Made by a program: the position numbers and the translations under genes. 64,000 nucleotides of DNA, taken from contig MU385725.1 of assembly GCA_022497155.1 (NCBI GenBank), forward strand, positions 310,001 through 374,000, in the 5' to 3' direction. The notes under the pieces are model-generated. The model saw only the letters and a list, made by a program, of their open reading frames with translations. It was not told the origin of the DNA and did not search any database. Each line of letters begins with the position of its first letter. The first letter of the stretch is position 1. Positions 46,801 to 56,494 of this stretch are shown in pieces. Source of the stretch: Whalleya microplaca. Its lineage: Eukaryota > Ascomycota > Sordariomycetes > Xylariales > Xylariaceae.

Positions 46801-47110
46801 TACGCTCTTTGAAAGTCTGACTGGACCTCGAGTGGGTATACTTGGCGTTCAGCCTCTTGAAATCTCTGAGGCATGCATTACAAGCGTCTCGACATCCTTG
46901 TAGTGAGTTATCAATGTCTTGGCCAGGACTGGCTGTCCGATTATCGACCATACTGAGGAAGGATTCTAGCTTTTGGGCATGCCGCGTCAACTGAGAGAGG
47001 TCCGCATCTCGACCTTGGTATGATTTACAGTATTGTATAAGCCCACCCGAAATTGTAAGGCCGAGCGAAGTGAGACCAGCAGCACTGGCAGACACAGACA
47101 ATGGGTCCAT
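43836..47110 (-). pseudogene. STAND-like N-terminal domain plus ankyrin protein, apparently carrying two frameshifts
   Basis: Five exons are readable: 47110-46683, 46625-45797, 45741-45607, 45545-45357 and 45301-43836. Exon 1 starts MDPLSVSASAAGLTSLGLTI, the opening of many fungal STAND proteins. Exon 2 holds a coiled-coil-like stretch with SSTNIEQVVTDL and a beta-rich domain (CIYSFNSGKKWDFTVRFRLL). Exons 3-5 contain ankyrin-like units, for example GLTPFHLAVSWPRGLSILIA. In exon 3 the frame stops at 45657-45655, yet a one-base shift near 45664-45669 continues as RLMKMGVPVNEGAGHPG. In exon 4 the frame stops at 45406-45404, but a one-base shift near 45427-45432 continues as YILMIIDILSPILKLKR. 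With both extra bases discounted, all splice phases agree and the product would be about 1014 residues. It is either a pseudogene or has two assembly errors. There is no NTPase motif. Confidence 0.6.
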
Positions 47111-47714
47111 TGCGATAATCGTACTCTGCGTGACAAAAAGAAGGAGGGGGAGATATCGTACAATAAGGCTGTAAAAACTTGGTTTTATCACCACGTGCAT
47201 AATCGAGGCGCATTCGAATGACCCTATGCTGCAGAACTGCCATTCTGCCACTTTTAGGCAGACATCATGCACTTGTGTCCTATCATCATCGTCACATAAT
47301 ATGCCATGTAACTCTAGCTCGGCACAACATAAACCCAACCAACAAGTACCTAAGAGGCTGTCAAGTGATATGTTATTTCACCAAGCCTGTAATAACAGTT
47401 ACCTACATAAAATTTCGATTGATACACTGCACTATTTCGAAATTTATAATATTTATAATGACCATTAACGATGTTTTATAAAACAACTATTTAATGTAAT
47501 GAATTGAATATATTATAACGTAAATATATCTCCTATTTATATTAAGGAGATCTAATCCTTGTTAAAATAATCGTTTCGTTTAAAACCCCTTCCGAGACTT
47601 TATTGGATACATTTCCTATCATTGCGATGATTGCTACCATATCGTTGATCCGTGGCTTTTATCCTCTCACTAATTCTTATAATCATACACAAGGGCAGTA
47701 TTCGGATCCTGAAG
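47111..47714. other. Intergenic region, strongly AT-rich
   Basis: The stretch 47440-47580 is almost entirely A/T. It is the upstream region of the ankyrin gene and the 3' side of the prenyltransferase. No gene seen. Confidence 0.5.
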
Positions 47715-48761
47715 TCATTTAATGAGCATGTACTCGGAGAGCAGCCCTCCTGCTATTGCTCCTCCGGCTAGCCAGAAGCCGTACCTAAACCACCACCAAC
47801 AGCTTGCAGAGTCTTTAAGCTCAACATTGGCGATCATAACCCCCAATGACAGCAACGATCCACCACACGTGATCAAGTAGTACTGCACCCCCATATTCAA
47901 TAATTTTCCACATCGGAATAGAAGGGTAATCATGCAGCTGAGGGACAGCCACAGCAAAGGCTTAGTCCAATCACTAAATAAGACGGCGATGCTCTTTAGG
48001 CCCACCTTCATGTCATCTTCGACATCCTGGTGCGCGTAGATGGTATCGTAAATGACCGTCCATAATATGCAGGCGAAGAAGAGACACGCAATCGACTGTT
48101 GCATCCAGAGCTCCTGGCCATTACCCAGCTGCCCCCAAGCAAAGGGTTTTAACCCCATAGTGCATGATCCCATAACGATTCCCCAGGCCAGGCAGAAACC
48201 GAGGACGAGCTGGGCTAAGTTCGTATGGCGCTTAGCCCACGGGTAGTACGTGGTACCAATGATGTTTGGGAGAGCATATAAGGCCGTTCCGCTCGGCATG
48301 AAGAGCAGGAACAGGGCCGCTCCAACCCCTTGCGTAGCAGTAAAGATGAAGGCCGCGCGTGGCGTGATGGCGCCTCGTGGTATAGGCCGCTTGCTCGTAC
48401 GCGCAATGGACTTATCGATTGGGGCGTCGATGAGATCGTTCCAGCCGTGCGCGGCGTTCGAGAAGAAGAAACTACCGCCAAACATGACGAGACACGCCCG
48501 TAAGACCTGCGGCACAGGCGAGTGTTGGATCACACCGGCGAGTATGACGCCAAAGAAGTGTGGGAAGTAGATGAGAAAGAGGGCGGCGGGCGGACTCAGG
48601 CGTGCCAGCTGCACATAGGGGATCCACGCGGGCGGAAGATAGCTGACCCAACTCCCGGCATGCCCGCCGCCATACTGCCGTGCGAGAGCCGTGTTCTGGA
48701 AGTCAGCTTCCTTCTCCGAAGGTGGTTCTATTGTAGTGCTCGTCGTATCATGGGTCTTCAT
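47715..48761 (-). CDS. UbiA-family aromatic prenyltransferase, membrane-bound
   Basis: This is an integral membrane enzyme that joins a prenyl diphosphate to an aromatic acceptor. A single exon encodes 348 residues from the ATG at 48761; an in-frame ATG at 48848 would add 29 residues but looks like leader. The first Asp-rich motif is NDLIDAPIDKSIARTSKRP (residues 108-126), with the conserved R-P-I-P-R-G following. The second is IYDTIYAHQDVEDD. About eight hydrophobic helices follow the usual layout. Homologues are COQ2 (ubiquinone) and meroterpenoid prenyltransferases. The absence of a mitochondrial presequence and the hydrophilic Thr/Glu start favour a specialised-metabolism role, but this is inference. 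The gene lies at one end of a stretch with a FAD oxidase, a cupin and a reductase. Confidence 0.88.
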   Translation of the reverse strand: MKTHDTTSTTIEPPSEKEADFQNTALARQYGGGHAGSWVSYLPPAWIPYVQLARLSPPAALFLIYFPHFFGVILAGVIQHSPVPQVLRACLVMFGGSFFFSNAAHGWNDLIDAPIDKSIARTSKRPIPRGAITPRAAFIFTATQGVGAALFLLFMPSGTALYALPNIIGTTYYPWAKRHTNLAQLVLGFCLAWGIVMGSCTMGLKPFAWGQLGNGQELWMQQSIACLFFACILWTVIYDTIYAHQDVEDDMKVGLKSIAVLFSDWTKPLLWLSLSCMITLLFRCGKLLNMGVQYYLITCGGSLLSLGVMIANVELKDSASCWWWFRYGFWLAGGAIAGGLLSEYMLIK

Positions 48762-50861
48762 GGTGGGTACCGTATAGGGGGTAACTAAAAGGTTATTCAG
48801 AAATAATCTGTTATATACAAAATGACAACTACTGATAAATCCTGACATTTGCGAGTAGACTTATATGGATAAAAGCACCTTACTTATACAAACAAACGCT
48901 AGCCTAGACTGTATCTCTAACGTTCAAGGCTATCCACAATTACTTGTATGCATAGGGGCTACTTGGTACATAAAGTGTAGGTACTCACTCTCTCCCATTG
49001 GACCGAGTCCACGTGTATATTTTTTTACTTTACTGCGGTACACTAACATGGATCGTAAGCTAAAGTACTAGCAACTTTGCTTCTAGGGCCTCGGTACGTG
49101 ACGACGGGCCGAAGAAAGGAAATCCTCGGCAGGTGCCGCACTTGAAGGCTTCCAGACCATCTAGTTGGTTAAGTAGAATAGTTTTATCTAGATATTACCA
49201 ACACTGAAAGACCTGATCTAGCTAATTTATACAAGTAAGCAGTAGTGTGTATGGGTCTTACCTTTTTCTCAGAATGGTAAACTCGATCGTCTACCATAGA
49301 GCTGGGATGTGCCAAGAGATAGGAATGAGTACATCAGCATGTGCCGCATAACGAATGTCATGTCCTGGTATTTGTTCAAGTTGCAGTGCAACGACGCATC
49401 ATTAGGTAAGAATAGATCTAGTTAAGAAATAGCTGTGGTACGTCTGCATCTATCCGTATTCGTATAACCGCGTCGGTAGTACATAACTCCCTTAAAGCTA
49501 ACCCAGATAAGGAAGACTCCGTTAGAAAGTTTGAGATTCTTGTCTTACGTGCGTACTATGTAAGGCTGGTGCCACCGCTAACGGTAGACTTGATAGAAGA
49601 CCTGTGGGACTGGTGCGATAAGCTCACGTCCTCAATACGGAAGTCGAAGCTACAGCGGTGACGAATATGAGACCTAGGTAATGTCTATGTAAACCAGGTG
49701 CGTGGGTGTTGGGTTCGGAAAAGTCTGTTAGCCAGCGCTTGTATACACAGTATATCTGCATATGAATGCCCACCTGGGGTGTAAACCCTGCTTAGCGACC
49801 TTAGGTACGCGATATACTACAAGCCTGATGCTTTCTAGCTGCTCTGAGCGGCTGCCTACGGAAGTCTATATTTCTGTTTTATGCAGTAGCAAATTGCTTA
49901 CATCTGTCTACCAACTTCGCGCACTGTCTGCTTAGGTAACTCAATCTACACTGAAAATATCTTGTTCTTAAGTCATTTTATGTTACGTTGTCGTCCTATT
50001 ATGAGGAAAGTGTGAGTCGCGTACAGAGGTCGAAAATTTATGATACGATTATTTCTAACCATATTTGGCCCAAATCAAACACTATCTACATGTAACGCTA
50101 TTTAGCGAAATATATCTTGTACGAACAACATCTCCCCTAGTAACTTTCTTCAATGATAGCCACTTGATTACATGCATATTCTCCGTGTATGTATTTGCTG
50201 AAACGGGCTTCTAAAGTGGCAAAAAAAGCATCATTCAGAGATATTATCATAGAACTTCTATGAATAAGATAGCCAACGACTGCCGTGAGAGATGAAGATA
50301 TGTTCGTAGTTCTCTACAATTTCACGATAGGAGCGTAAAATAAAACCGACTTATTTCTTAGTTCCAGATTTCCCCTGTGACAAGGGCTGTAATTCAGGGC
50401 TTGGAAATATTCAATTCAGCAATAATTCTCTAGGCCCTCTGAGGGTGCTTGTTGTTCTAAGTATCAATCTAAGGTTCGGCGACAGGTTTTTATAGACCTG
50501 CTGTCGCGGTACGTATTCCTGGTACGTATCTAGTCTGTTGCCGACGTAGCCGCCGTCTGGTGATCATACCTTTTGTTAGGTAGTCATACATTCCAACAGT
50601 ATCGAATAACATCTAACAGCACCCAATATATGTATTCGTGCAGCATTCCTGCATCTCGTATAGCTTCCAACAGGTCTTGGCTCCAATAGCCGTGTGACAT
50701 CCCTCGAGTTACTTGTAAGATTACGAAGGGGCCTGGGAAATTACATGGGGAGATATGGGTCCTTCCCCGGATTTCGTCCGGTATTTAAAGTAGCATACAG
50801 TCAACAAGCTTCGTGATGGCTTTTTAGCTAGATCCTTCGGTCAGGATCCCTCAATCAGGAG
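48762..50861. other. Intergenic region with a solo LTR
   Basis: Besides the LTR at 50376-50699 there is a stop-free stretch on the plus strand at about 49430-49660 with a protein-like reading (DKEDSVRKFEILVLRAYYVR) that starts after a stop and has no ATG; it may be a gene relic. The remainder is AT-rich with frequent GTAC and TAGGTA words. Confidence 0.5.
50376..50699. mobile_element. Solo LTR of the same retrotransposon family, copy 2
   Basis: Same orientation as the copy at 6691-7023: it starts TGTGACAAGG, ends GCCGTGTGACA and aligns along the full length with two small gaps and roughly twenty substitutions, mostly C/T or G/A. It is flanked by TCCCC at 50371-50375 and TCCCT at 50700-50704, a 5-base target duplication with one transition. 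It lacks any retroelement coding region and lies about 160 bases upstream of the FAD oxidase gene. Confidence 0.85.
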
Positions 50862-52632
50862 ATGGCTCGCCCTACCGCATTCCAGGCCCTTGTTGGGTTC
50901 TCGCTCCTTTGCTGCTCCGCGAGAGCGAGTGTAGATCAGACGCTCTGCAACGAGTTCGACGTGACGCTGAGTAACGGCACGTTTATGCCAACGGAAGATC
51001 AATACGAAGCGTTGAGCACCGAGAATTGGTAGAACATCCGCTTCCCTGTGAAACTCAATCAATTACTCACGCCTCGCAGGTCACAAACTGCCTGGGCAAA
51101 GCCAACATGCATTGTACAACCCAGTAGCATAGATGAGCTTTCATACGTCGTCTCAAGACTGGTCAGCCGGAATGAGAAATTCGCCATCCGCTCCGGCGGC
51201 CACTCCGTCTTGCCGGGAGCAGGAAATATCAATGGCGGTGTCCTGATCGATATGTCTAGATTCGATTCCGCAGAATATGATGCTGAGAACGATGTAATAA
51301 CCGTGGGGTCGGGATTGAGGTGGAGAGAAGTTTATAAGGAGCTAGATCAGCACAACGTTACAGTGGTTGGAGGAAGAGTTCTGGATGTTGGTGTGGGCGG
51401 CCTGACACTTGGGAGTGAGTGGTATCCTGAGCTATCGCGCCTCACTGCTGGACGGGAAGGACATTAACAAAATTGACAGGCGGATTATCATACCTCACCG
51501 ATCTTTACGGCCTCGTATGTGACAATGTAGTCAATTTCGAGGTAAGCTGAGTTCCAATGCATCTTCGATGTGTAGTAAAGACGCTGACATAGTTGTGCTG
51601 TGCAGGTTGTGACTGCTGCTGGGTTGGTCGTGAATGCGAATGCAGACTGGAATCAAGACTTGTTCTGGGCTTTGAAAGGCGGAGCCAACAACTTTGGTAA
51701 GCTATTTTGCTACCTATAACAAATGTCGAAGCGAACAGCTGGCTTACAACAACATGAAAAGGCGTCGTCACCAAGTTCACATTGAAGACATACCCCATTT
51801 TCAATGTCTGGGGTGGCATGAAGTTGTATACATTAGACGCACTACCAGCGTTATTCGACGCCTTCGCCAAATACCAAACCATTGCAGACAAGGACCCCTA
51901 CGCCAATGTCATGCTACAAGCTTTCCCGACGAACAAAAGTATCGGCGCTGTACTAAACATGGTGTACCTCAAGCCAGAAGAATCCCCGGAAGCCTTTGCT
52001 CCCTTCTACGACATCAAGACTGTGCAAGACACTACAAAGCTTCAGACGCTGACTGAGATGATGAGCAGCCAACCTCCTCTACGGCTAACACGGTAAGCCC
52101 TGAACAGAATTCGAATGGTTTGCGTAAGTACTGTATTAATGAATCCTGCAGCATAAACTGGTTTAGTGCGAGCTTTAAGCCCGATGCGGAACTATTCAAA
52201 ACTGTTGGAAATATCCTGACTGCATCGCCAGAGCTAGAGGAAATCAAATCATTAACAGCAGGGTCCGTCGGCATCGGTTGGCAACCAATCTCCAGTAGCG
52301 CCGTCCTCGCGGGACAACAGCGTGGTGGCAATGCTCTGGGCCTAGAAGCCGTCAACCAGACCTGGCTCGTGATCGATGTGGGCTGGTGGTTTCCCGAGGA
52401 CGATGAGCGGGCAGCTAACGCGTCAATGAGCATGATTAACAAGATCGATGCCGCGTCTAAGAGTACCGGTAATTACGTGGACTACATCTTCATGAACGAT
52501 GCCTCGGCCAACCAGCCAGTGATCGAGCACTACGGCCCAGACAATGTAGCCAAGATGAGGGAGGTGCAGAGCAAATACGATCCGGACCTGGTATTCCAGA
52601 AGCTGGTCCCTGGAGGGTTCAAACTCCCTTGA
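50862..52632 (+). CDS. Secreted FAD-linked oxidoreductase, berberine-bridge-enzyme type
   Basis: Six exons join in frame: 50862-51028, 51080-51414, 51480-51541, 51606-51696, 51762-52092 and 52152-52632, giving 488 residues. Residues 1-22 ([20 protein letters not shown]) form a signal peptide, so the enzyme enters the secretory pathway. The FAD domain (PF01565) shows [20 protein letters not shown], then FAIRSGGHS whose His normally carries the flavin covalently, then [14 protein letters not shown] and [13 protein letters not shown]. The C-terminal BBE segment ends in [20 protein letters not shown]. Such enzymes oxidise sugars, alkaloid-like compounds or polyketides. No single open frame covers the gene because introns are close together. 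The promoter lies next to a solo LTR. The substrate is unknown; co-function with the prenyltransferase is possible. Confidence 0.9.
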
Positions 52633-54409
52633 GGTGCATACGAGCCTGGCAGCGTCTAGAAGTGGCTTTTCTGTAGGACTAATGTGACTAAGTGCTGCAG
52701 ATGGTGACAAATCAACGAGTCGCCTTTGGATTTGGGGGTAGATTCCTGTAACCTACACTGTGTATATATTAAGTACCGTCTAAGTGAGCAAGGTGTTCCC
52801 TTGATGCGTCTGCTCAGATGTTGAATAATCTTGGGTACATACGAAAATAGAAGAGAAGGGCGCGTAGAATTGGTGTTGTATTGGTTGTGGAGGTAGGTAT
52901 TTAAGACTGCTACATATGTACATACGTACATACCTACGTAGTCTATTATCCACGAGCTCGCCTTATAGTATAATTACCTATTTGGCTAGATTCCAGCCTC
53001 CAACACCTAGCCGCCGTTTGGCTTCGGAGCTTTAACTTCGTTTTAGCGGTCAATTCTCCCTGAGCCGTATAGCGGTACAGACTTATCTAGATGCCGAAAT
53101 CTACAACCAAATGTAGAAGTATAATCCGGATCCGGTGGAGAATTAGCTAGCCGATGGGAGATTTAGGGCAATATATTAAAGTTCTGACACTAGCCAAAAT
53201 TGACTCAAATTTGGGTAGAGCATCCCTACACCACGTGCGTCTCATCAGGTTGGTTTATGTAAGAAGAAAGTGACAAGACATACATGTTGGCAGTGTAGCA
53301 TGATTCGGATGACAAGAAGGCTATATGTGTTGGCCTGAAGGCACTATAATCTTCTTTGAACAGCAATACGATACAATATAGTTTACGTCCTTTAAACAAA
53401 ACGTCCAATCATGCCAAGACTAGAATTACGAAAGCAACAAGGTTCCACTAAATAGCCTTCCAAATTGTGAATACTTTATAGTATTGTCCCCTTCACGCAT
53501 ACTGGTTATAACCTAATGCTCCAAATAACCTCGAGCAATTTAGAGATATATACATGTAATACCTATGTAGAAGAACTTTCTAAAGCATATCCTAGTTCGG
53601 ACCTAGTATTATGATCATTAAAAATTTAGGCATCAACAAGACAAGTTCTACTACATGATGATATGTATAAATATGTATTTTAGATTTACCTTGTACTCAA
53701 GTTATTAGACTCTACGGCTAGTGTCCCTGAATACCATGGGTTCGGATGTTTCATCCTCTGCATCCCCAAACCTTCTCCTTTCCTGTCCCTAGGTGCTTAG
53801 ATACCCATACTATGTACACTGTATATCATAGGACATCTACATCTACATACATAGTGCATGGGCCGAATTCTTGACGATTTGGTCCGGTAACTAGAGTGGA
53901 TGCAAGGATGGAGATGATAGTTCTATCTTAAATAAGCTTGACTCCGCTGCCTTACATAGTAAAGGCTAACTCAAGTTACCGGATCATGCCATACAGTAGA
54001 TCATAGACACTGTTTTAGCTCCTTTACAGATAATATAGTACTCAATAATGTATCGGAGACTGGATACATCCCATCAGGCCATTACTAGTATACGCTATAC
54101 GAATCGTATATTCGGGAGTAGGATATCATATTCCTAGAGCTAAAACTTTACTATGTACAATGTTACACCGACATCATAGTTGTACTAATGCTATTCAGAA
54201 GCCAGGGAAATCCATACTGTCAGGAGACCCGTTACACATTGCCAACCGCCATGGAACCATACCTCTCAAGCTACTATTATGTATAGCCTGCGAGCTTTCT
54301 GCAATATCCGTCCACGCATGTAACTTATGATGAATTAAGACACAGCCAGTCTGAGCTAATTGACGCCGATCAAATCACACGTAGCAATCATTTGCGCAAC
54401 GTTGTAAAC
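52633..54409. other. Intergenic region, AT-rich
   Basis: 1.8 kb with short overlapping open frames only, many ACATAC/GTATGT words and no repeat shared with the LTRs. No gene supported. Confidence 0.5.
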
Positions 54410-55286
54410 ATGCCTGTGGATGCGTCTCTGGGACGCACAATAACAGCGTAAGTAATTTGTTCTAGTAGAGGAGCTCTGTTGGTAAAACATAAGGAATATA
54501 CCTGTTTACTGAAATGCCGGCTTCACGCACCATGCTACAGCTTCGAGGGCGGCATAACCACCCACGTAATCACGCACCCCTCACACCCCGAGCGAGTCTT
54601 TGCCTACGAAGTGACCTTCCTGCTCGACCACCCACGCATCATCGCCGTGGCGTCGCTGAAGCCACCGCTGCACTTCCACCCGCACCAGGAGGAGTACATC
54701 GAGGTGCTGGAGGGGCGGCTGGCCGTCGAGGTCGGGGGCAGGGAGTACATGCTCGCTCCGGAACACGGGGAGTTTCTTGTCCGTCCCTGGACGAACCATA
54801 GGCTGTACCCGCCGGTGTCTGAGAAGGGTGCGGGTGGCGGGGAGGGGGGCTTGAGGAGGACGAGGTTCTTGCTGTCGGGACAGGATACGGCTGAGATGTT
54901 CCGGCTCGATACGGTCTTCTTTGAGAATTGGTACGGGTATCAAGACCAGACTGTTGTGAAAGGCGAAAATATCGACTTGGTGCAGGTGATGAGCGTAAGT
55001 AGATCCTCTACTTAGGATAAATGGCCTCTTTAATAGTGGGGTGTCGCTGATATGGTCGTAGATGTTTGATGCAGGAGGTTCATACCTCTCACTTCCACGG
55101 TGGATTCCTTTCAGTAAAACACTGGCACGAGCCTTGGGAATTGTGGTGGGAAGATGGCTGGGAGGCATTCTAGGATATCAGCCTTTCCATCGTAAGTGGA
55201 CAACCGACTGGCAATTAGCTTGCCGGAAAATGGAACTGTCCGTCTTTCAAAGACGATTCTCGGATCGATGTCAAAAAACGAAGTGA
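54410..55286 (+). CDS. Small cupin-domain protein
   Basis: Three exons join in frame: 54410-54447, 54541-54994 and 55062-55286, giving 238 residues. The 12-codon first exon (MPVDASLGRTIT) was found because the longest open frame begins without an ATG; a GTAAGT donor at 54448 and a CTACAG acceptor at 54540 join it to FEGGITTHVITHP. The cupin motif 1 reads PPLHFHPHQEEYIEVLEGRL with the His-x-His and Glu metal ligands, and motif 2 ends with RPWTNHRLYP. The C-terminal exon has a hydrophobic stretch (LARALGIVVGRWLGGILG). Cupins of this type occur in fungal specialised-metabolite loci as isomerases, dioxygenases or of unknown role. It is convergent with the reductase gene 160 bases downstream. Its reaction cannot be told. 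Confidence 0.82.
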
Positions 55287-55446
55287 TGTACATTTTGTCC
55301 TGCCAAGCTAAATACTTCCTAAAGAGGGACTCCTATCTTAACAAAGAGATATCATGTCAAATTATCAGTGATTAAATAGCCGTAAAGCTTACCGTTCTGT
55401 CTCCTTCGACCATATTCCCACGTTCCAATCTCTTTCATGAATCCGC

Positions 55447-56494
55447 TCAAATGCTACTGGCAAGAGCGGTGTTTTCCTTCGTGATCTTCGCCCATTCAGC
55501 ACTCTTCACCCACAGCTTTTGCTGCTTGTTCTCATCCAGACTGTCTTTTGAACTGGGCTCTCTCTTTAGAAGCTTGAAATAGCCACGCTCTCCCGGAAAA
55601 GCCTTGTTCGTAGCGAGCTCCATGACATCAACACCCGCATCGGTTGCTGAACGTAGAGTTGAGTCGTGGAGGCGGAGGAGTGGTCGGAGGGGTTGGAGGG
55701 CAAACTTTTGGATGTAGTGGAGGAACTTGGGTGTATTTGTGCGGAGAGCACGCGAGTCGGTCAGATTGCCGGGGTCAATCGCCACCGCCGTGATTCTTTT
55801 CAGGTCCTCGTCCTAAGAATATGTTAGTGCGATGCCCCTTTTCATGTGGTGTTCGATGTGGACGTACCTTTTCGAGATGTCTGTTCAACGCATATGTCCA
55901 CATGAGTATAGCGAGTTTGGAGTTGGCGTATCTATGGAAGCCATGTCCGAACTTATCGGTCTCTGGTGCGGCCTTCAAGAGTGAGTTCAGGTCATCTGGA
56001 ATGCTCGGCGGGTACTTCTGAAGACCATTTACACCATCCATGTGCGCATCGCTAGTGAAAAGAACAATACGGCCACCCTCAGCCCGAAAGCTGCCTAGGA
56101 GCCGAAGAACCAACGCCACATGTGAGACATGGTTCACCTGGACGGTCTTCTCGTATCCATCACCAGTGAACTCCGGGTCACCAACGAGATTCCAGTAGTA
56201 AGCATTGCACACGAGTCCAGCTAGGGGTGGTAGCTTCTGTTCCGTGATCTCCGTAGCGATTGTGCTAGAAAACTCATGCACAGCGGAAAGGTCGGCTAAG
56301 TCGAGTTGACGAATGGAAGCTTGAGCCTTGGGAAACTTGGCGATCACCTCACGCAGTCTCTTGGTGTTGGGATCTGTGTCTTCCGCATTGCGGACAGTTA
56401 AGACAGCTGTGTATTCTGGTGATTTGGAAAGGAGATGCTGCACAGCCGGGATGGCTAGGGAGCCGTTGGCACCGGTGATAATGATGGTGGCCAT
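55447..56494 (-). CDS. Short-chain dehydrogenase/reductase
   Basis: Two exons, 56494-55868 and 55812-55447, join in frame (RHLEK-DEDLKRITAV) to 330 residues. The cofactor motif TGANGSLA is at residues 7-14, close to the start as usual for classical SDRs. NAYYW at residues 97-101 replaces the common NNAG. Ser148 in VLFTSDAH and the pair Tyr189/Lys193 in HRYANSK form the active site, and AIDPGNL follows in exon 2. It probably uses NADPH, as the basic residue in TVRNAED after strand 2 suggests. Length and layout resemble 3-ketosteroid reductase-like and WW-domain-oxidoreductase-like SDRs of fungi. It converges with the cupin gene. The substrate is unknown. Confidence 0.88.
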
